This document shows, piece after piece, positions 1-9,000 of a stretch of 64,000 bases of DNA. Position 1 is the first letter of the stretch, and every line of letters begins with the position of its first letter. Below the pieces are notes generated by a model. That model had not been told where the DNA came from. It did no database searches and was given only the letters and a program-made list of their open reading frames with translations. Location of the stretch: assembly GCA_002338565.1 (NCBI GenBank), contig DDIN01000005.1, positions 135,264 to 199,263 of the forward strand, given 5' to 3'. Source of the DNA: Hyphomonadaceae bacterium UBA1849. GTDB taxonomy: Bacteria > Pseudomonadota > Alphaproteobacteria > Caulobacterales > Hyphomonadaceae. A program made the position numbers and the translations under genes.

Positions 1-1569
1 AATAGAGTCTGACTGCGTCATGATCGGCACCTGATTAGATGACGTCATGTAGCTTGTCAGATCGCGCGGCAGAGAGCGGTTCCACTCCATGCTCGGGTCC
101 CATTCATAGCCTGCGACACTGTCGAGGAATGAGTTCAGGCCTTCGTCCATCCATGTCCACTGGCGCTCGTCAGAGTTGACGACCATCGGGAAGTAGATGT
201 GGCCGATTTCGTGGATCACAACACCGATCAGGAATTCCTTCTCTGCGCGTGTCCATGTGCGTGTGCCATCATCCTGAAGTGTCGTGCGTGGCCCATTGAA
301 CGTGATCATCGGGTATTCCATGCCGCCAACAGGACCGTTCACAGACTGTGCTGTCGGGTATGGATAGTCGAACGACATGCGGGAATAGACATCCATTGTG
401 TGGATGACAGAAGCCGTAGAGTACAGTTCCCAAAGCTCGCCGCCTTCTTTCGGGTAGAAAGACATCGCCATGACAACATCATGCTCTGCGCCCGGCTGCG
501 GATGGCCTTGCGCATCCCATGCGAATTTACGCGAAGATGCCCATGCGAAGTCACGCACATTCTCGGCGCTGAAGCGCCATGTGACGTTACCTGTCGGGTT
601 TGAGCTCTCGTTTGCGAGTGCTTCTTCAGGCGTGACAACGAATACCGGACGTTCAGCCGTACGGGCTTCACGCAGACGTTCGCGTTGAACAGGCGTCAGA
701 ACCTGGTTTGGGTTCTGCAGCTCGCCTGTCGCAGACACGATATGGTCGCTAGGAACCGTGATGGCGACGTCATAGTCACCAAATTCCAGTGTGAACTCGC
801 CGCGGCCAAGGAATTCCTTGTTGTGCCAGCCTTCAAAGTCCGAATAGGCGACCATGCGCGGGAACCACTGCGCGATCAGGAAGATGTCATTACCACCTTC
901 GCGCTCGTCGTCTGGGAAGTGCTCATAGCCTGAACGCGCAGACACGGCGTCTTCTTCAACAATGTTGAATGCGAAGTCGATTTCAAATGCCGTGGACTGG
1001 TCCGGACGCAGAGCGCGTGGCAGGTCGATACGCATCAGCGTGCCAACGATTGTGTATGGCAGCGCGTTGCCGCGTGCGTCGGTTACAGAATTGATCTGAT
1101 AGCCGTACTCGTTATCAGCCATTGCCTGCTGACGACGCAGCTCGCCCATTGAAAGGCGTGTCGGAGCGTCCAGTCCACCTGCGGATACAGCTGGTCCACG
1201 GCGGCCTGCGCCACCGAAATCCTGAGCGACGTTCGCAATCGAGTCAGAACGGAAAATGTTCTGATCGAGTTGAAGCCAGAGGAAGTTCAGCGTGTCAGGG
1301 GAGTTGTTGTAATATGTGACGGTCTGGGTCGCGGTGAGGCGGCGTGCCTCTTCGTCCAGAACGACGTCAATGTCATAATCGGCTTCCTGCTGCCAGTATT
1401 CGTGGCCCGGTGCACCGGAAGCGTTGCGATAGACGTTTGGAGTTGGAAGAACTTCGTCGAGCTGACGGAAGCGGTCTTCAAAGTTACCGACGGTTTGCTG
1501 GATGCCCTGTCCAGCTGCCGTCCCCGTTATGAGGAGAGACGCCACCACAGCGCCAAAAGTTCTGATCAT
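1..1569 (-). CDS. M1-family zinc metallopeptidase, secreted (5' part, cut by window edge)
   Basis: The frame is open from an ATG at 1569 to the window edge (523 codons). It has a secretion signal (MIRTFGAVVASLLITGTAAG), a beta-rich N-terminal domain and the gluzincin motif HEIGH at residues 453-457, followed 18 residues later by Glu476 within WMDEG. This is the HExxH-x18-E zinc site of M1 aminopeptidases. Upstream of it, GGMEYP stands where M1 enzymes carry the GxMEN exopeptidase motif. The expected role is hydrolysis of peptides in the periplasm. The 3' end lies outside the window, so full length and C-terminal domains are unknown. A purine-rich ribosome site precedes the ATG. It is divergent from murC. 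Confidence 0.9.
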   Translation of the reverse strand, partial: MIRTFGAVVASLLITGTAAGQGIQQTVGNFEDRFRQLDEVLPTPNVYRNASGAPGHEYWQQEADYDIDVVLDEEARRLTATQTVTYYNNSPDTLNFLWLQLDQNIFRSDSIANVAQDFGGAGRRGPAVSAGGLDAPTRLSMGELRRQQAMADNEYGYQINSVTDARGNALPYTIVGTLMRIDLPRALRPDQSTAFEIDFAFNIVEEDAVSARSGYEHFPDDEREGGNDIFLIAQWFPRMVAYSDFEGWHNKEFLGRGEFTLEFGDYDVAITVPSDHIVSATGELQNPNQVLTPVQRERLREARTAERPVFVVTPEEALANESSNPTGNVTWRFSAENVRDFAWASSRKFAWDAQGHPQPGAEHDVVMAMSFYPKEGGELWELYSTASVIHTMDVYSRMSFDYPYPTAQSVNGPVGGMEYPMITFNGPRTTLQDDGTRTWTRAEKEFLIGVVIHEIGHIYFPMVVNSDERQWTWMDEGLNSFLDSVAGYEWDPSMEWNRSLPRDLTSYMTSSNQVPIMTQSDSI

Positions 1570-1992
1570 ATTTTTCCCAATCCTTGGAATATCGCCCCCG
1601 ATATTCCGCTTCTAACCCACAGTGCGCATCTTCATGCCACGCCGGGGGAAAACTGCAATGATATGTCACCGGGGCGTGAAGACAATGAACAATTTTTAAT
1701 CTTCTCACCTGTTCGGGGGATTGGCCTTCTATCAGGTCTGCAGAGAGCGAGCAGGGGAATTCACGTGTTTTCGTGAGCTGCCAGATGTCATTCTTGATCC
1801 GAACCCTGACAATCGATGTAATAACTGCAATTGTTCAACTGAGCGGCGTTGCCGCAGCCCAGTCAGCGCCCGACTCCTAGCTATGGTAATGGGCAAGCCT
1901 GCAAGTGATTTAAACTCCGCCATTTCGGAATCGTGAAAGCTGGTCTATCAAGCCCAATTCTGAACACATCTGTCTGATTGGCTTGGCTTTCT
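1570..1992. other. Divergent intergenic region between the M1 peptidase and murC
   Basis: The 423 bp carry no convincing gene. They hold the perfect inverted repeat described separately at 1586-1607 and must contain promoters for both flanking genes. I found no clear CtrA or LexA box here and no upstream dcw gene (murG, ftsW). Confidence 0.5.
1586..1607. promoter_or_regulatory. Perfect 9-bp inverted repeat in the leader of the M1 peptidase gene
   Basis: GGAATATCG and CGATATTCC are separated by CCCC. The repeat lies 17 bp upstream of the peptidase ATG, just before the ribosome site. It could be an operator or, on the minus strand, an RNA hairpin with a GGGG loop. Only the symmetry and position are observed; the regulator is unknown. 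Confidence 0.45.
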
Positions 1993-3402
1993 ATGCGTAA
2001 CCCATCTCCTTTTGAACTTGGCCCTGTGCATTTTGTCGGTATTGGCGGCATCGGCATGTCGGGCATCGCAGAAGTCATGCTGAACCTCGGATATGAGGTG
2101 CAGGGCTCGGACATTCGCTCAAACGCCAATGTTGAACGCCTCAGCGCGCTCGGCGCCACAGTCCATATCGGCCATAAGCCGGAGAATGTGCGCGGGGCAG
2201 GGGCGGTCGTCATTTCTACCGCCATCAAGTCCGGCAACCCGGAAGTCGACACAGCGCGCGCAATGGCCATCCCCGTCGTTCGCCGCGCAGACATGCTGGC
2301 TGAGCTCATCCGCCTGAAATGGACGGTCGCGATTGCGGGCACGCACGGCAAGACGACAACGACCTCAATGGTGTCAGCGCTGTTGGATGGTGCGGGTATC
2401 GACCCGACCGTTATCAATGGCGGCGTGATCAATGCATATGGCTCCAACGCCAAGCTCGGTGCGGGCGACTGGATGGTCGTTGAGGCGGATGAGAGCGACG
2501 GCACCTTCACCAAGCTGCGCTCTACCATCGCTATCGTCACCAATATCGATCCTGAGCACATGGACCATTATGGCGACATGGATACGCTCCGTGCCGCCTT
2601 TGATACATTCGTTGAAAACATCCCGTTTTACGGCTTTGCGGTCCTCTGCACCGATCACCCTGAAGTCCAGTCGTTGGCTGCGCGCGTCTCAGACCGTCGC
2701 CGCATTACATACGGCTTCAACCCGCAGGCAGACATCCGCGCGCTGAACCTGCGTACTGACGCTGACGGCGTTCATTTCGATCTGGCGATCCGCTCTCGTA
2801 TCGGGAATGCGCATACGATTTCAGACATGCTGCTGCCGATGGCTGGGCGCCATAACGTTCTTAATGCGCTCGCAGCGATTGCTGTCGCGCTGGAACTGGG
2901 CGCTGAAGCCGACGGCATTCGCGCATCTCTCTCCCGTTTCGGTGGTGTGAAGCGTCGCTTCACCAAGGTGGGCGAGTGGAATGGTGTCACCATCATTGAT
3001 GATTACGGCCACCACCCGGTCGAGATTGAAGCTGTCCTGAGAGCGGCGCGCGACATGCAGGGCGATAAGCGCGTCATCGCTGTCGCCCAGCCTCACCGCT
3101 ACTCGCGTCTCAAAACGCATTTTGAAGAATTCAGCACATGCTTCAACGAGGCGGACTCCGTGGTCATCACGCCGGTCTACCCAGCAGGTGAAAGCCCGAT
3201 CGAGGGCATCGACCATGAGGCGCTGTCCAAAAGCCTTCTCGTGCACGGTCACCGCCAGACACAGGCGATTGAAGACATTGATACACTGCCAGCAACGCTG
3301 AAAAATATGGTTGAGCCGGGTGATATGATTGTCTGCCTTGGCGCCGGCGATATCACCGCGCACGCTGCCAAACTCGCTGAGAAACTGGAGGCTCAGGACT
3401 AG
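1993..3402 (+). CDS. murC: UDP-N-acetylmuramate--L-alanine ligase MurC
   Basis: This cytoplasmic Mur ligase adds L-Ala to UDP-MurNAc, the first step of the peptidoglycan stem peptide. The N-terminus has the nucleotide-sugar-binding [13 protein letters not shown]. The ATP loop GTHGKTTT lies near residues 116-123, and the central YGHHP motif is present. Length (469 aa) is normal for MurC. A TTG five codons upstream is in frame, but the ATG at 1993 starts the protein at the usual place relative to the GIGGIG motif, so I prefer it. The stop overlaps the murB start by one base (TAGTG), implying translational coupling. In most alphaproteobacteria murC follows murG; here the gene upstream is an unrelated divergent peptidase. 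Confidence 0.95.
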   Translation: MRNPSPFELGPVHFVGIGGIGMSGIAEVMLNLGYEVQGSDIRSNANVERLSALGATVHIGHKPENVRGAGAVVISTAIKSGNPEVDTARAMAIPVVRRADMLAELIRLKWTVAIAGTHGKTTTTSMVSALLDGAGIDPTVINGGVINAYGSNAKLGAGDWMVVEADESDGTFTKLRSTIAIVTNIDPEHMDHYGDMDTLRAAFDTFVENIPFYGFAVLCTDHPEVQSLAARVSDRRRITYGFNPQADIRALNLRTDADGVHFDLAIRSRIGNAHTISDMLLPMAGRHNVLNALAAIAVALELGAEADGIRASLSRFGGVKRRFTKVGEWNGVTIIDDYGHHPVEIEAVLRAARDMQGDKRVIAVAQPHRYSRLKTHFEEFSTCFNEADSVVITPVYPAGESPIEGIDHEALSKSLLVHGHRQTQAIEDIDTLPATLKNMVEPGDMIVCLGAGDITAHAAKLAEKLEAQD

Positions 3403-4343
3403 TGGAGCTGAAAGCCGACCAATTCACCGTTCGCGGCAAGCTGATCGAGAACGCACCGCTTGCGCCTTATACATGGTTCCGCGTCGGCGGGCCGGCAGAC
3501 CTGTTCTTCATTCCGGCAGACGAGGACGACCTTTCTGACTTTCTGAAACAGCTGCCGGAAGACGTGCCAGTAACGACGCTCGGTGTCGGCTCCAACATCA
3601 TTATTCGCGATGGCGGCGTTGAAGGCGTAGTGATTCGTCTGGCCGGAGGCTATTGGGGGCAGATCGAGCAGATGAACGCAACGACCCTGTTCGCGCGGTC
3701 CGGTTCGCTTGATCTTTCGGTTGCGCGGTTTGCGGCGAAATCCGGCATAGCGGGCCTCTCATTTCTGTCCGGCATTCCAGGTTCCATTGGCGGGGCCATG
3801 CGCACGAATGCAGGCTGCTACGGCAAGGAGCTGAAGGACGTTCTTAATCAGGTCGAGGTGATCGACCGTAAGGGTGAGAAGCATGTCTTTCAGGGCGAGC
3901 TGGTCGACTATGGCTATCCAAAGGTCGGGTTCAACTATCGCCACACTGATTTTCCGACAGACCTCATTGTCACCGGCGCTTTCCTGAGTGGCGAGGATGT
4001 CGGCGATCCCGAAACGCTCAAAACCGAGATTGAGGCCCATCAGGCACGTCGCGCAGAGACCCAGCCAATTAAGGATAAGACCTCGGGCTCTACCTTCGCG
4101 AACCCCGATCCGCCGGGCACGCCAGACCAGCGTTCAGCCTGGAAGCTGATTGATGCCGCAGGCTGCCGCGGGTTGCGCGTTGGCGGAGCGCAGGTCTCGG
4201 AAAAGCACTGCAATTTCTTAATCAATACGGGCGATGCTCGCGCCAGTGATCTCGAAGCGCTGGGCGAACTTGTCCGCGCGCGGGTTCTCGAAACAAGCGG
4301 GGTCGAATTGCGCTGGGAAGTCAGGCGTATCGGCCGGTATTAA
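3402..4343 (+). CDS. murB: UDP-N-acetylenolpyruvoylglucosamine reductase MurB
   Basis: This FAD-dependent NADPH reductase forms UDP-MurNAc in peptidoglycan precursor synthesis. The FAD-domain segments GVGSN and [10 protein letters not shown] are clear, and the catalytic Ser is Ser230 in SGSTF. The protein ends with the family Glu region near [11 protein letters not shown]. Length is 313 aa. GTG is the start, overlapping the murC stop by one base. In related genomes ddl follows directly; here ddl begins only at 26150, so the dcw string is interrupted after murB. Confidence 0.95.
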   Translation: MELKADQFTVRGKLIENAPLAPYTWFRVGGPADLFFIPADEDDLSDFLKQLPEDVPVTTLGVGSNIIIRDGGVEGVVIRLAGGYWGQIEQMNATTLFARSGSLDLSVARFAAKSGIAGLSFLSGIPGSIGGAMRTNAGCYGKELKDVLNQVEVIDRKGEKHVFQGELVDYGYPKVGFNYRHTDFPTDLIVTGAFLSGEDVGDPETLKTEIEAHQARRAETQPIKDKTSGSTFANPDPPGTPDQRSAWKLIDAAGCRGLRVGGAQVSEKHCNFLINTGDARASDLEALGELVRARVLETSGVELRWEVRRIGRY

Positions 4344-4403
4344 GTTGGGTTGCTCGGAGGTGGACTTTCCTGAGCAGCTCGGCCGGGCAAGAAGGTAGGA
4401 ACG

Positions 4404-5201
4404 ATGTCTTACACCTCCCCAACTCTCGAATTTTCACTCGATATTCTGAACGGCGCTGAGTTCGACCTCACCAAAACCTATGGCAAGGGCGAGACCGAGC
4501 GTTGCGTTGAGACGCCATGGGCTGCCGAAACGCTCGCCAAAGCGACACGTGTTCTGGATATTGGCCTTGCCATGTCGCATCCAGACTATCTCGGCCTTTT
4601 GATGGGCTTCCTTGAAAAGGGCGGCAAAATCGAAGCGGCGGACATTATCCGGCCAGAGCGCGTCCAGTCGCGCTATCCTGAAGGCTGGCGTGACCGCATT
4701 CTGGAAATCCCTGTCCATATCGGTGATGTGCGCCAGATGGACTTCTCCGCTGACCCGTTTGACGCGATTACCTGTATTTCGACGCTGGAGCATATCGGCT
4801 TTGATGCGCCATCAGACCGCATAGATACCGCATTTGATCGCCCGAAAGAGCTCGATGACCTGCCAGACCGTTCTGCCGATGCAGACCGCGACGCACTCGC
4901 CGCTTTCCGTAAGGCGCTGAAGCCGGGCGGCCTTCTTTGCCTGACGGTTCCGGGCGGCGTCGGCGCTACCCGCAAGATCAAGGACTCTACCGGTCGCTGG
5001 GCGGCTTATCTCGAATACGGGCCGGAAACCTGGTCCGCGCTCACATCGCTACCGGGCTTTGAACTTGTCTCTCAGGTTGGCGTCGCTGAAGGTCCTGATG
5101 GCTGGCAAAAATGCGAACCGTTCGAGGACGTCTATCAGGCGACGGTCGGCGATAACGGCCTGCCACGTGGCTGCATTATGAGCGTTCTGAAAGCAGTTTA
5201 G
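4404..5201 (+). CDS. Class I SAM-dependent methyltransferase of unknown substrate
   Basis: The 265-aa protein has motif I as VLDIG (residues 50-54), an acidic post-I region (AADIIRPE), a motif IV-like CISTLEHIG and a KPGGLLCLTVPGG strand. This is the Rossmann methyltransferase layout, close to the Methyltransf_11 type. No substrate-specific domain is recognisable. It follows murB by 60 bp on the same strand, so it may be co-transcribed, but nothing in the sequence ties it to cell-wall synthesis. Confidence 0.75.
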   Translation: MSYTSPTLEFSLDILNGAEFDLTKTYGKGETERCVETPWAAETLAKATRVLDIGLAMSHPDYLGLLMGFLEKGGKIEAADIIRPERVQSRYPEGWRDRILEIPVHIGDVRQMDFSADPFDAITCISTLEHIGFDAPSDRIDTAFDRPKELDDLPDRSADADRDALAAFRKALKPGGLLCLTVPGGVGATRKIKDSTGRWAAYLEYGPETWSALTSLPGFELVSQVGVAEGPDGWQKCEPFEDVYQATVGDNGLPRGCIMSVLKAV

Positions 5202-5203
5202 GC

Positions 5204-5443
5204 TCAAAACCCCAATCGTTGTTCAAGACCGTTTGAGAACCAGGTCAGAATTTTGCGCCAGAGTTCGTCTTTCAGAACCTGACTTTCCACATCGAAATCC
5301 ATGCTTGGGTTGTCGTTGATCTCGATCACGACGACGCCGTTTCCAGTATCCTTCAGGTCCACACCATACAGACCTTGGCCGATGAGCTGCGCTACCTCGA
5401 GACTGGCTGCAATCAAAGGGTGACAGACGGGCCGCAGCGCTCT
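5204..5443 (-). pseudogene. C-terminal remnant of a RimK-type ATP-grasp ligase
   Basis: About 80 codons are open without a good start. They read as the last part of an ATP-grasp protein: GLYGVDLK, then VVVIEINDNPS, which holds the metal-binding Glu and Asn of the ATP-grasp fold, then DELWRKIL. Family members are several hundred residues long, and the upstream part is absent: a stop occurs at 5444-5446 and the neighbouring gene's leader follows. I read it as a decayed or deletion-truncated gene. It is convergent with, and only 2 bp from, the methyltransferase stop. Confidence 0.65.
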
Positions 5444-5488
5444 TTACTAGGGGCTATTCCTCTCAGGTTTTGCCCCGTCGGAGCTCAC

Positions 5489-6325
5489 ATGAATTTCATC
5501 GCGTCTATGACTGCTGCAGTCTGTCTGTCCCTGTCCGGTTTTGCGGCTTCCGCTCAGGATGACTGGGCGACGCCGGACCCTGAAATTGATGCACTCGTCG
5601 AGGCCTGCATGGAGCAGGAAGGCGTGGACTTTCTGCCGGATACAGATGTCATCTGCTACAACTCTGCGATCTTTCCGGAAGAGTTTCTGAAGCTGAATGA
5701 TCTTGGTCCTGCCAGCCGGATTGTCATCACCAGCCCGGGCGGTAATGTCGTCACTGCGCGCGGCATGAGCACCATTCTGGATAATCGCGGCGAGCCCGCC
5801 ATCATTGCAGGGCCGTGCATGTCAGCCTGCGCGATGGTCATCCTGCCGGGCCTTAATGAAGTCTATATCCACCGAACAGCACACATCGGCATTCACGGCA
5901 TCACCATGATCCCGTTCGGTCGCTGGTATGGCTGGTTGGAAGATGATGCAGAGCCGAACCAGTTCGCCATTGTGACCGCGCAAATGGGCTATAATTTCGA
6001 CTTCTCAATGCACTCGTCTGGCACGACGCAAATGCGTGCGCATCTGGAAGGGCAGGGGATTGATGTTGATTATATCGATGTGATGTCCGACCTGATGGAG
6101 GCTGACGCTCGCGCCTACACAAGCTGCCGTGTCGATGTGAAGGACTATTGGGGCATTGTCGATGCAGACCATATCCGCACCTATCTAGGCGATCAGGTCA
6201 CCGGTATGGAGCGCTTTGTGCAATACTGGTCTGACCCTGTGAATGAGGGTTATCAGCGCTGGGGGCAGCCAATCTCAGAGCGCAGTTATATCATGCAGCG
6301 CAACTTTGAGGCGGCGGACTGTTAA
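5489..6325 (+). CDS. Periplasmic ClpP/crotonase-fold protein (COG3904-like)
   Basis: The protein has 278 aa with a signal peptide (MNFIASMTAAVCLSLSGFAASA). The core resembles the ClpP-like serine protease fold: SPGGN at 82-86, then GPCMSACAM with candidate nucleophile Ser112, then HIGIHG with candidate His136. Such secreted proteins occur widely in proteobacteria without an assigned substrate, so protease activity is inferred only from the motifs. The ATG at 5489 gives a proper signal peptide; the longer frame upstream overlaps the RimK remnant and is rejected. The stop overlaps the phosphatase stop on the other strand through the palindrome TTAA. Confidence 0.7.
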   Translation: MNFIASMTAAVCLSLSGFAASAQDDWATPDPEIDALVEACMEQEGVDFLPDTDVICYNSAIFPEEFLKLNDLGPASRIVITSPGGNVVTARGMSTILDNRGEPAIIAGPCMSACAMVILPGLNEVYIHRTAHIGIHGITMIPFGRWYGWLEDDAEPNQFAIVTAQMGYNFDFSMHSSGTTQMRAHLEGQGIDVDYIDVMSDLMEADARAYTSCRVDVKDYWGIVDADHIRTYLGDQVTGMERFVQYWSDPVNEGYQRWGQPISERSYIMQRNFEAADC

Positions 6326-6840
6326 GCGTCTGTCAGTGATTTCGGATTGAAGAATTCGGAGAGTTCAAAGTTATAGACGTTGAACGGGTCGTCTTCTTTA
6401 GCGGTGAAGACTGCCACAGAGGCTGTCGGGAATTTGACGCGTAGCTGCTGGGCGGCGCCAGAGTTTTTGAACCCGCCAAACTCTGTCAGGCGTAGCGCCA
6501 GATCGTGAATGCCAGGGTTGTGGCCGACCACCGCCACACAGGCATGATCGGGAATACCTTCCAGGCAGGACGCGATGTCTTCCGGCTCCGCCAGATAGAG
6601 CATGTCGTTGACTGTGTGCGGCAGGTTGCCGAACACTTTCTGAATTTCTGCAAACGTCTCGCGCGTACGACGTGCGGTGGACACCAGCACATAATCCGGC
6701 GTCAGGCCCATGGATTTCAGCTGGATGCTGATTGCCTGAGCATCTTCATGACCACGCTCCGTCAGCTTGCGAGATTCATCCGTACCGGTCTCGGCATAGG
6801 GCTCGGTTTTGGCATGTCGGATGAGTATCAGCTTCTGCAT
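6322..6840 (-). CDS. SixA-family phosphohistidine phosphatase
   Basis: A 172-aa single-domain histidine phosphatase. The phosphate pocket is RHAKT (Arg8-His9), with ARRTRET near residue 60 and the second catalytic motif GHNPG at 106-110. Length and motif spacing match the small SixA branch rather than phosphoglycerate mutases. SixA-type proteins remove phosphate from His of phosphotransfer domains; the partner here is unknown. It lies downstream of a terminator that closes the flgI operon, so it is probably transcribed on its own. Confidence 0.85.
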   Translation of the reverse strand: MQKLILIRHAKTEPYAETGTDESRKLTERGHEDAQAISIQLKSMGLTPDYVLVSTARRTRETFAEIQKVFGNLPHTVNDMLYLAEPEDIASCLEGIPDHACVAVVGHNPGIHDLALRLTEFGGFKNSGAAQQLRVKFPTASVAVFTAKEDDPFNVYNFELSEFFNPKSLTDA

Positions 6841-6885
6841 GGACGGTGTTTTAATCTGTATTTTCTGAATTTGGAAACCGAATTC

Positions 6886-6919
6886 GTAAAAAGCCCGCCA
6901 CGGTGATTACGAGGCGGGC
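6886..6919 (-). terminator. Rho-independent terminator of the flgI operon
   Basis: The inverted repeat GCCCGCC (6893-6899) / GGCGGGC (6913-6919) is followed on the minus strand by CTTTTTACG. It lies 66 bp after the stop of the FlgN/FlbY-like gene and before the SixA-type gene. Confidence 0.8.
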
Positions 6920-6984
6920 ATACGATCAAATGTATTCTTCAGGCTGAAAAATCAATCAGCATGCAGTGTATTTATGTCGGCAAA

Positions 6985-7428
6985 TCAGGCGCGTGCGTTC
7001 ACGGCGATGCCAGAAGCGCGGGTTTTGCCGGACGTTTTACCGTGTGCGCCATAGCCTTGAGGGCCATTTGTTTCCGCAGCGACTTCACGTGCAATGTTCT
7101 CGACAAGGCCCTCTGTAATCTCGCGCATGGCGGTCAGCGCCTTGTTGTGTTCAGCGAGAATGGACTGGAATGTGCGCACACGCTCGAAAAGGATTTTACG
7201 CAGGTTCGCATTCGCCGCGACGAGAGCGTCCGGCGTGCGCGCAAGATCGGTCATTTCGAGGCGATAAGTGTGTGCCAGCTGTTCTTTCTCATTCCAGTCG
7301 GTGGAAGAAGCATCCAGCTTGCGCGCTTTCAGCGCTGCAATCTCTGCTGTCATCAACTCGCTCAGCCGTTCGGTGACAGAGATAAGCTGTTCGATACGGT
7401 CATTAACGTCGTGTGCAGCAATGGTCAT
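6985..7428 (-). CDS. FlgN/FlbY-like flagellar protein (probable export chaperone)
   Basis: The 147-aa protein is largely helical, beginning with MTIAAHDVNDRIEQLISVTE and rich in Leu/Glu/Ala heptads, with a low-complexity Gly/Thr tail. It is last in the flgI / rod-binding / this-gene operon. In Caulobacter-type genomes this position is held by a small helical protein (FlbY/FlgN-like). FlgN proteins chaperone hook-associated proteins to the type III export gate. The assignment rests on position and helical character more than on a diagnostic motif. Confidence 0.5.
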   Translation of the reverse strand: MTIAAHDVNDRIEQLISVTERLSELMTAEIAALKARKLDASSTDWNEKEQLAHTYRLEMTDLARTPDALVAANANLRKILFERVRTFQSILAEHNKALTAMREITEGLVENIAREVAAETNGPQGYGAHGKTSGKTRASGIAVNARA

Positions 7429-7439
7429 CTGAGTTCTCC

Positions 7440-7745
7440 CTAGTCAGTCAGACCCTGCATGCGCAGGATTTCCGAATAGACCTGATCAGCAAGGCCGATC
7501 CCGCCCTGAGCCGCCATTTCATTGGCATATTGTTCGACCAGCATTGGCCGGAACGCGCGTTCCGCTTCGCCGCCGCCGGTTAAGCCATCCGTCTCCAGCG
7601 CTTCAAACATTGGCGCGAGCATTTGCGAGATGAACATGGCTTCGAATTCTTCAGCAATTTCGCGCGCAGCTTCGCGTGTCTGCACATTGCTGACATTCGG
7701 CATGTTGCGCGGCGTGGTGGCTGCGATGGTTTCGAGTTCGTTCAT
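7440..7745 (-). CDS. Rod-binding protein, FlgJ N-terminal type
   Basis: The 101-aa protein contains FEAMFISQMLAPMFEAL followed by ERAFRPMLVEQYANEMAAQGGIGLADQ, the rod-binding domain at the N-terminus of FlgJ. The C-terminal muramidase domain of enteric FlgJ is absent, as is usual in alphaproteobacteria, so it should act only as a rod-assembly scaffold in the periplasm. It sits 2 bp after flgI and is clearly co-transcribed. Confidence 0.85.
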   Translation of the reverse strand: MNELETIAATTPRNMPNVSNVQTREAAREIAEEFEAMFISQMLAPMFEALETDGLTGGGEAERAFRPMLVEQYANEMAAQGGIGLADQVYSEILRMQGLTD

Positions 7746-7747
7746 GG

Positions 7748-8860
7748 CTACATTACCTCGATATCAGCCTGAAGCGCGCCGGACGCTTTCAAGGCTTGCA
7801 GGATAGAGATCATGTCACGCGGGGTGACGCCGAGTGCATTCAGGCCATCGACCAGATCGCGCAGCGGAACGCCGCCTTCGAGCATGGCAAGGCCTGTGCC
7901 GTCTTCCAGAACCTCAACGCCGCTCTGTGGAACGACAGTGGTTTCACCATCAGTGAACGGGGCAGGCTGGCTGACAGCAGGTTGTTCTGAAATTTGGATA
8001 GTCAGATTGCCCTGAGCAATCGCGACCGTTGAGACGCGGACATTCTCGCCCATGACGATGACGCCAGAGGCTTCGTCGATCACGATACGCGCTGGCTGGT
8101 CCGGTTCAACAACGAGGTTTTCAATCTCGGTGATGAGGGTCGTCATATCCATGCTTGGCGGGCGCACTATGCGCACCGTGCCGGAGTCTTCGGCCGTTGC
8201 CAGATCCATGCCCATATAGGCGTTGATCGCGACAGCGATGCGCTGGGACGTTGTAAAGTCCGGATTGCGGAGCGACAGGCGCAGCGTGCTCTGATTGGCA
8301 AGGTTGAAGCCGATTTCGCGCTCGATAAGCGCGCCGTTTGGAATACGGCCAATGGTCGGAACGTTACGGATGACGGATGTGCCGCTATCGCCGCTTGCTG
8401 CGAAGCCGCCGGCAGCAACAGGACCCTGACCGACAGCATAGACCTGGCCGTCTGCACCGAGAAGCGGCGTGACGAGCAGAATGCCGCCGGACAGAGAACT
8501 TGCATCACCAAGGCTGGACACGCTCACATCCATACGTGAGCCGTTCGTCGCGAACGGTGGAAGGTTTGCCGTGACCATGACCGCGGCCACGTTCCGTGTG
8601 TTGAGGTTCTGGTCACGTGTATTCACACCGAGACGCTCGAGCATGGCTTCAAGGCTCTGGCGTGTGAACGGAGAATTCCGCAGAGAGTCGCCCGTGCCGT
8701 TCAGGCCGACGACAAGGCCGTAACCGATGAGCTGGTTTTCACGTACGCCCTCAACATCAGTAATATCTTTCAGACGTGATGCAGCCTCGGCGGACGGCAG
8801 CAAAAATGCAGCCATGCCAAGGCAAAACGCTGAAAAACCGGATACAAAAGACTGGCGCAT
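7748..8860 (-). CDS. flgI: Flagellar P-ring protein FlgI
   Basis: This secreted protein polymerises in the peptidoglycan layer as the P ring around the flagellar rod. It has 370 aa, normal for FlgI. A signal peptide is followed by the family opening SRLKDITDVEGVRENQLIGYGLVVGLNGTGDS (split here as SRLKDITDVEGVRENQ and LIGYGLVVGLNGTGDS). The C-terminus ends in the typical LNALGVTPRDMISILQALK region. It is first gene of a minus-strand operon with the rod-binding protein. It is divergent from fliX, as in Caulobacter, with candidate CtrA boxes between. Confidence 0.97.
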   Translation of the reverse strand: MRQSFVSGFSAFCLGMAAFLLPSAEAASRLKDITDVEGVRENQLIGYGLVVGLNGTGDSLRNSPFTRQSLEAMLERLGVNTRDQNLNTRNVAAVMVTANLPPFATNGSRMDVSVSSLGDASSLSGGILLVTPLLGADGQVYAVGQGPVAAGGFAASGDSGTSVIRNVPTIGRIPNGALIEREIGFNLANQSTLRLSLRNPDFTTSQRIAVAINAYMGMDLATAEDSGTVRIVRPPSMDMTTLITEIENLVVEPDQPARIVIDEASGVIVMGENVRVSTVAIAQGNLTIQISEQPAVSQPAPFTDGETTVVPQSGVEVLEDGTGLAMLEGGVPLRDLVDGLNALGVTPRDMISILQALKASGALQADIEVM

Positions 8861-8915
8861 ACTCGAAACCCCATTGGATTTGAGTAAATTTTATCAGTGC
8901 CAACCGAAGAAACGG

Positions 8916-8958
8916 TTAACGCCTCTTTCACCAAAGCGTATGCATAACTGTTTCTTAA
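8916..8958. promoter_or_regulatory. Two near-consensus CtrA boxes between flgI and fliX
   Basis: The Caulobacter CtrA box is TTAA-N7-TTAA. Here TTAA-CGCCTCT-TTCA lies at 8916-8930 and ATAA-CTGTTTC-TTAA at 8944-8958; each differs from consensus at one position. Both are in the 140-bp divergent region of two early flagellar genes, which in Caulobacter are CtrA-controlled class II genes. Binding is inferred. Confidence 0.45.
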
Positions 8959-9000
8959 CGAACGGAGCAGTGCTGCGTTCGGGCTTCGGAGTTTGTGGTT

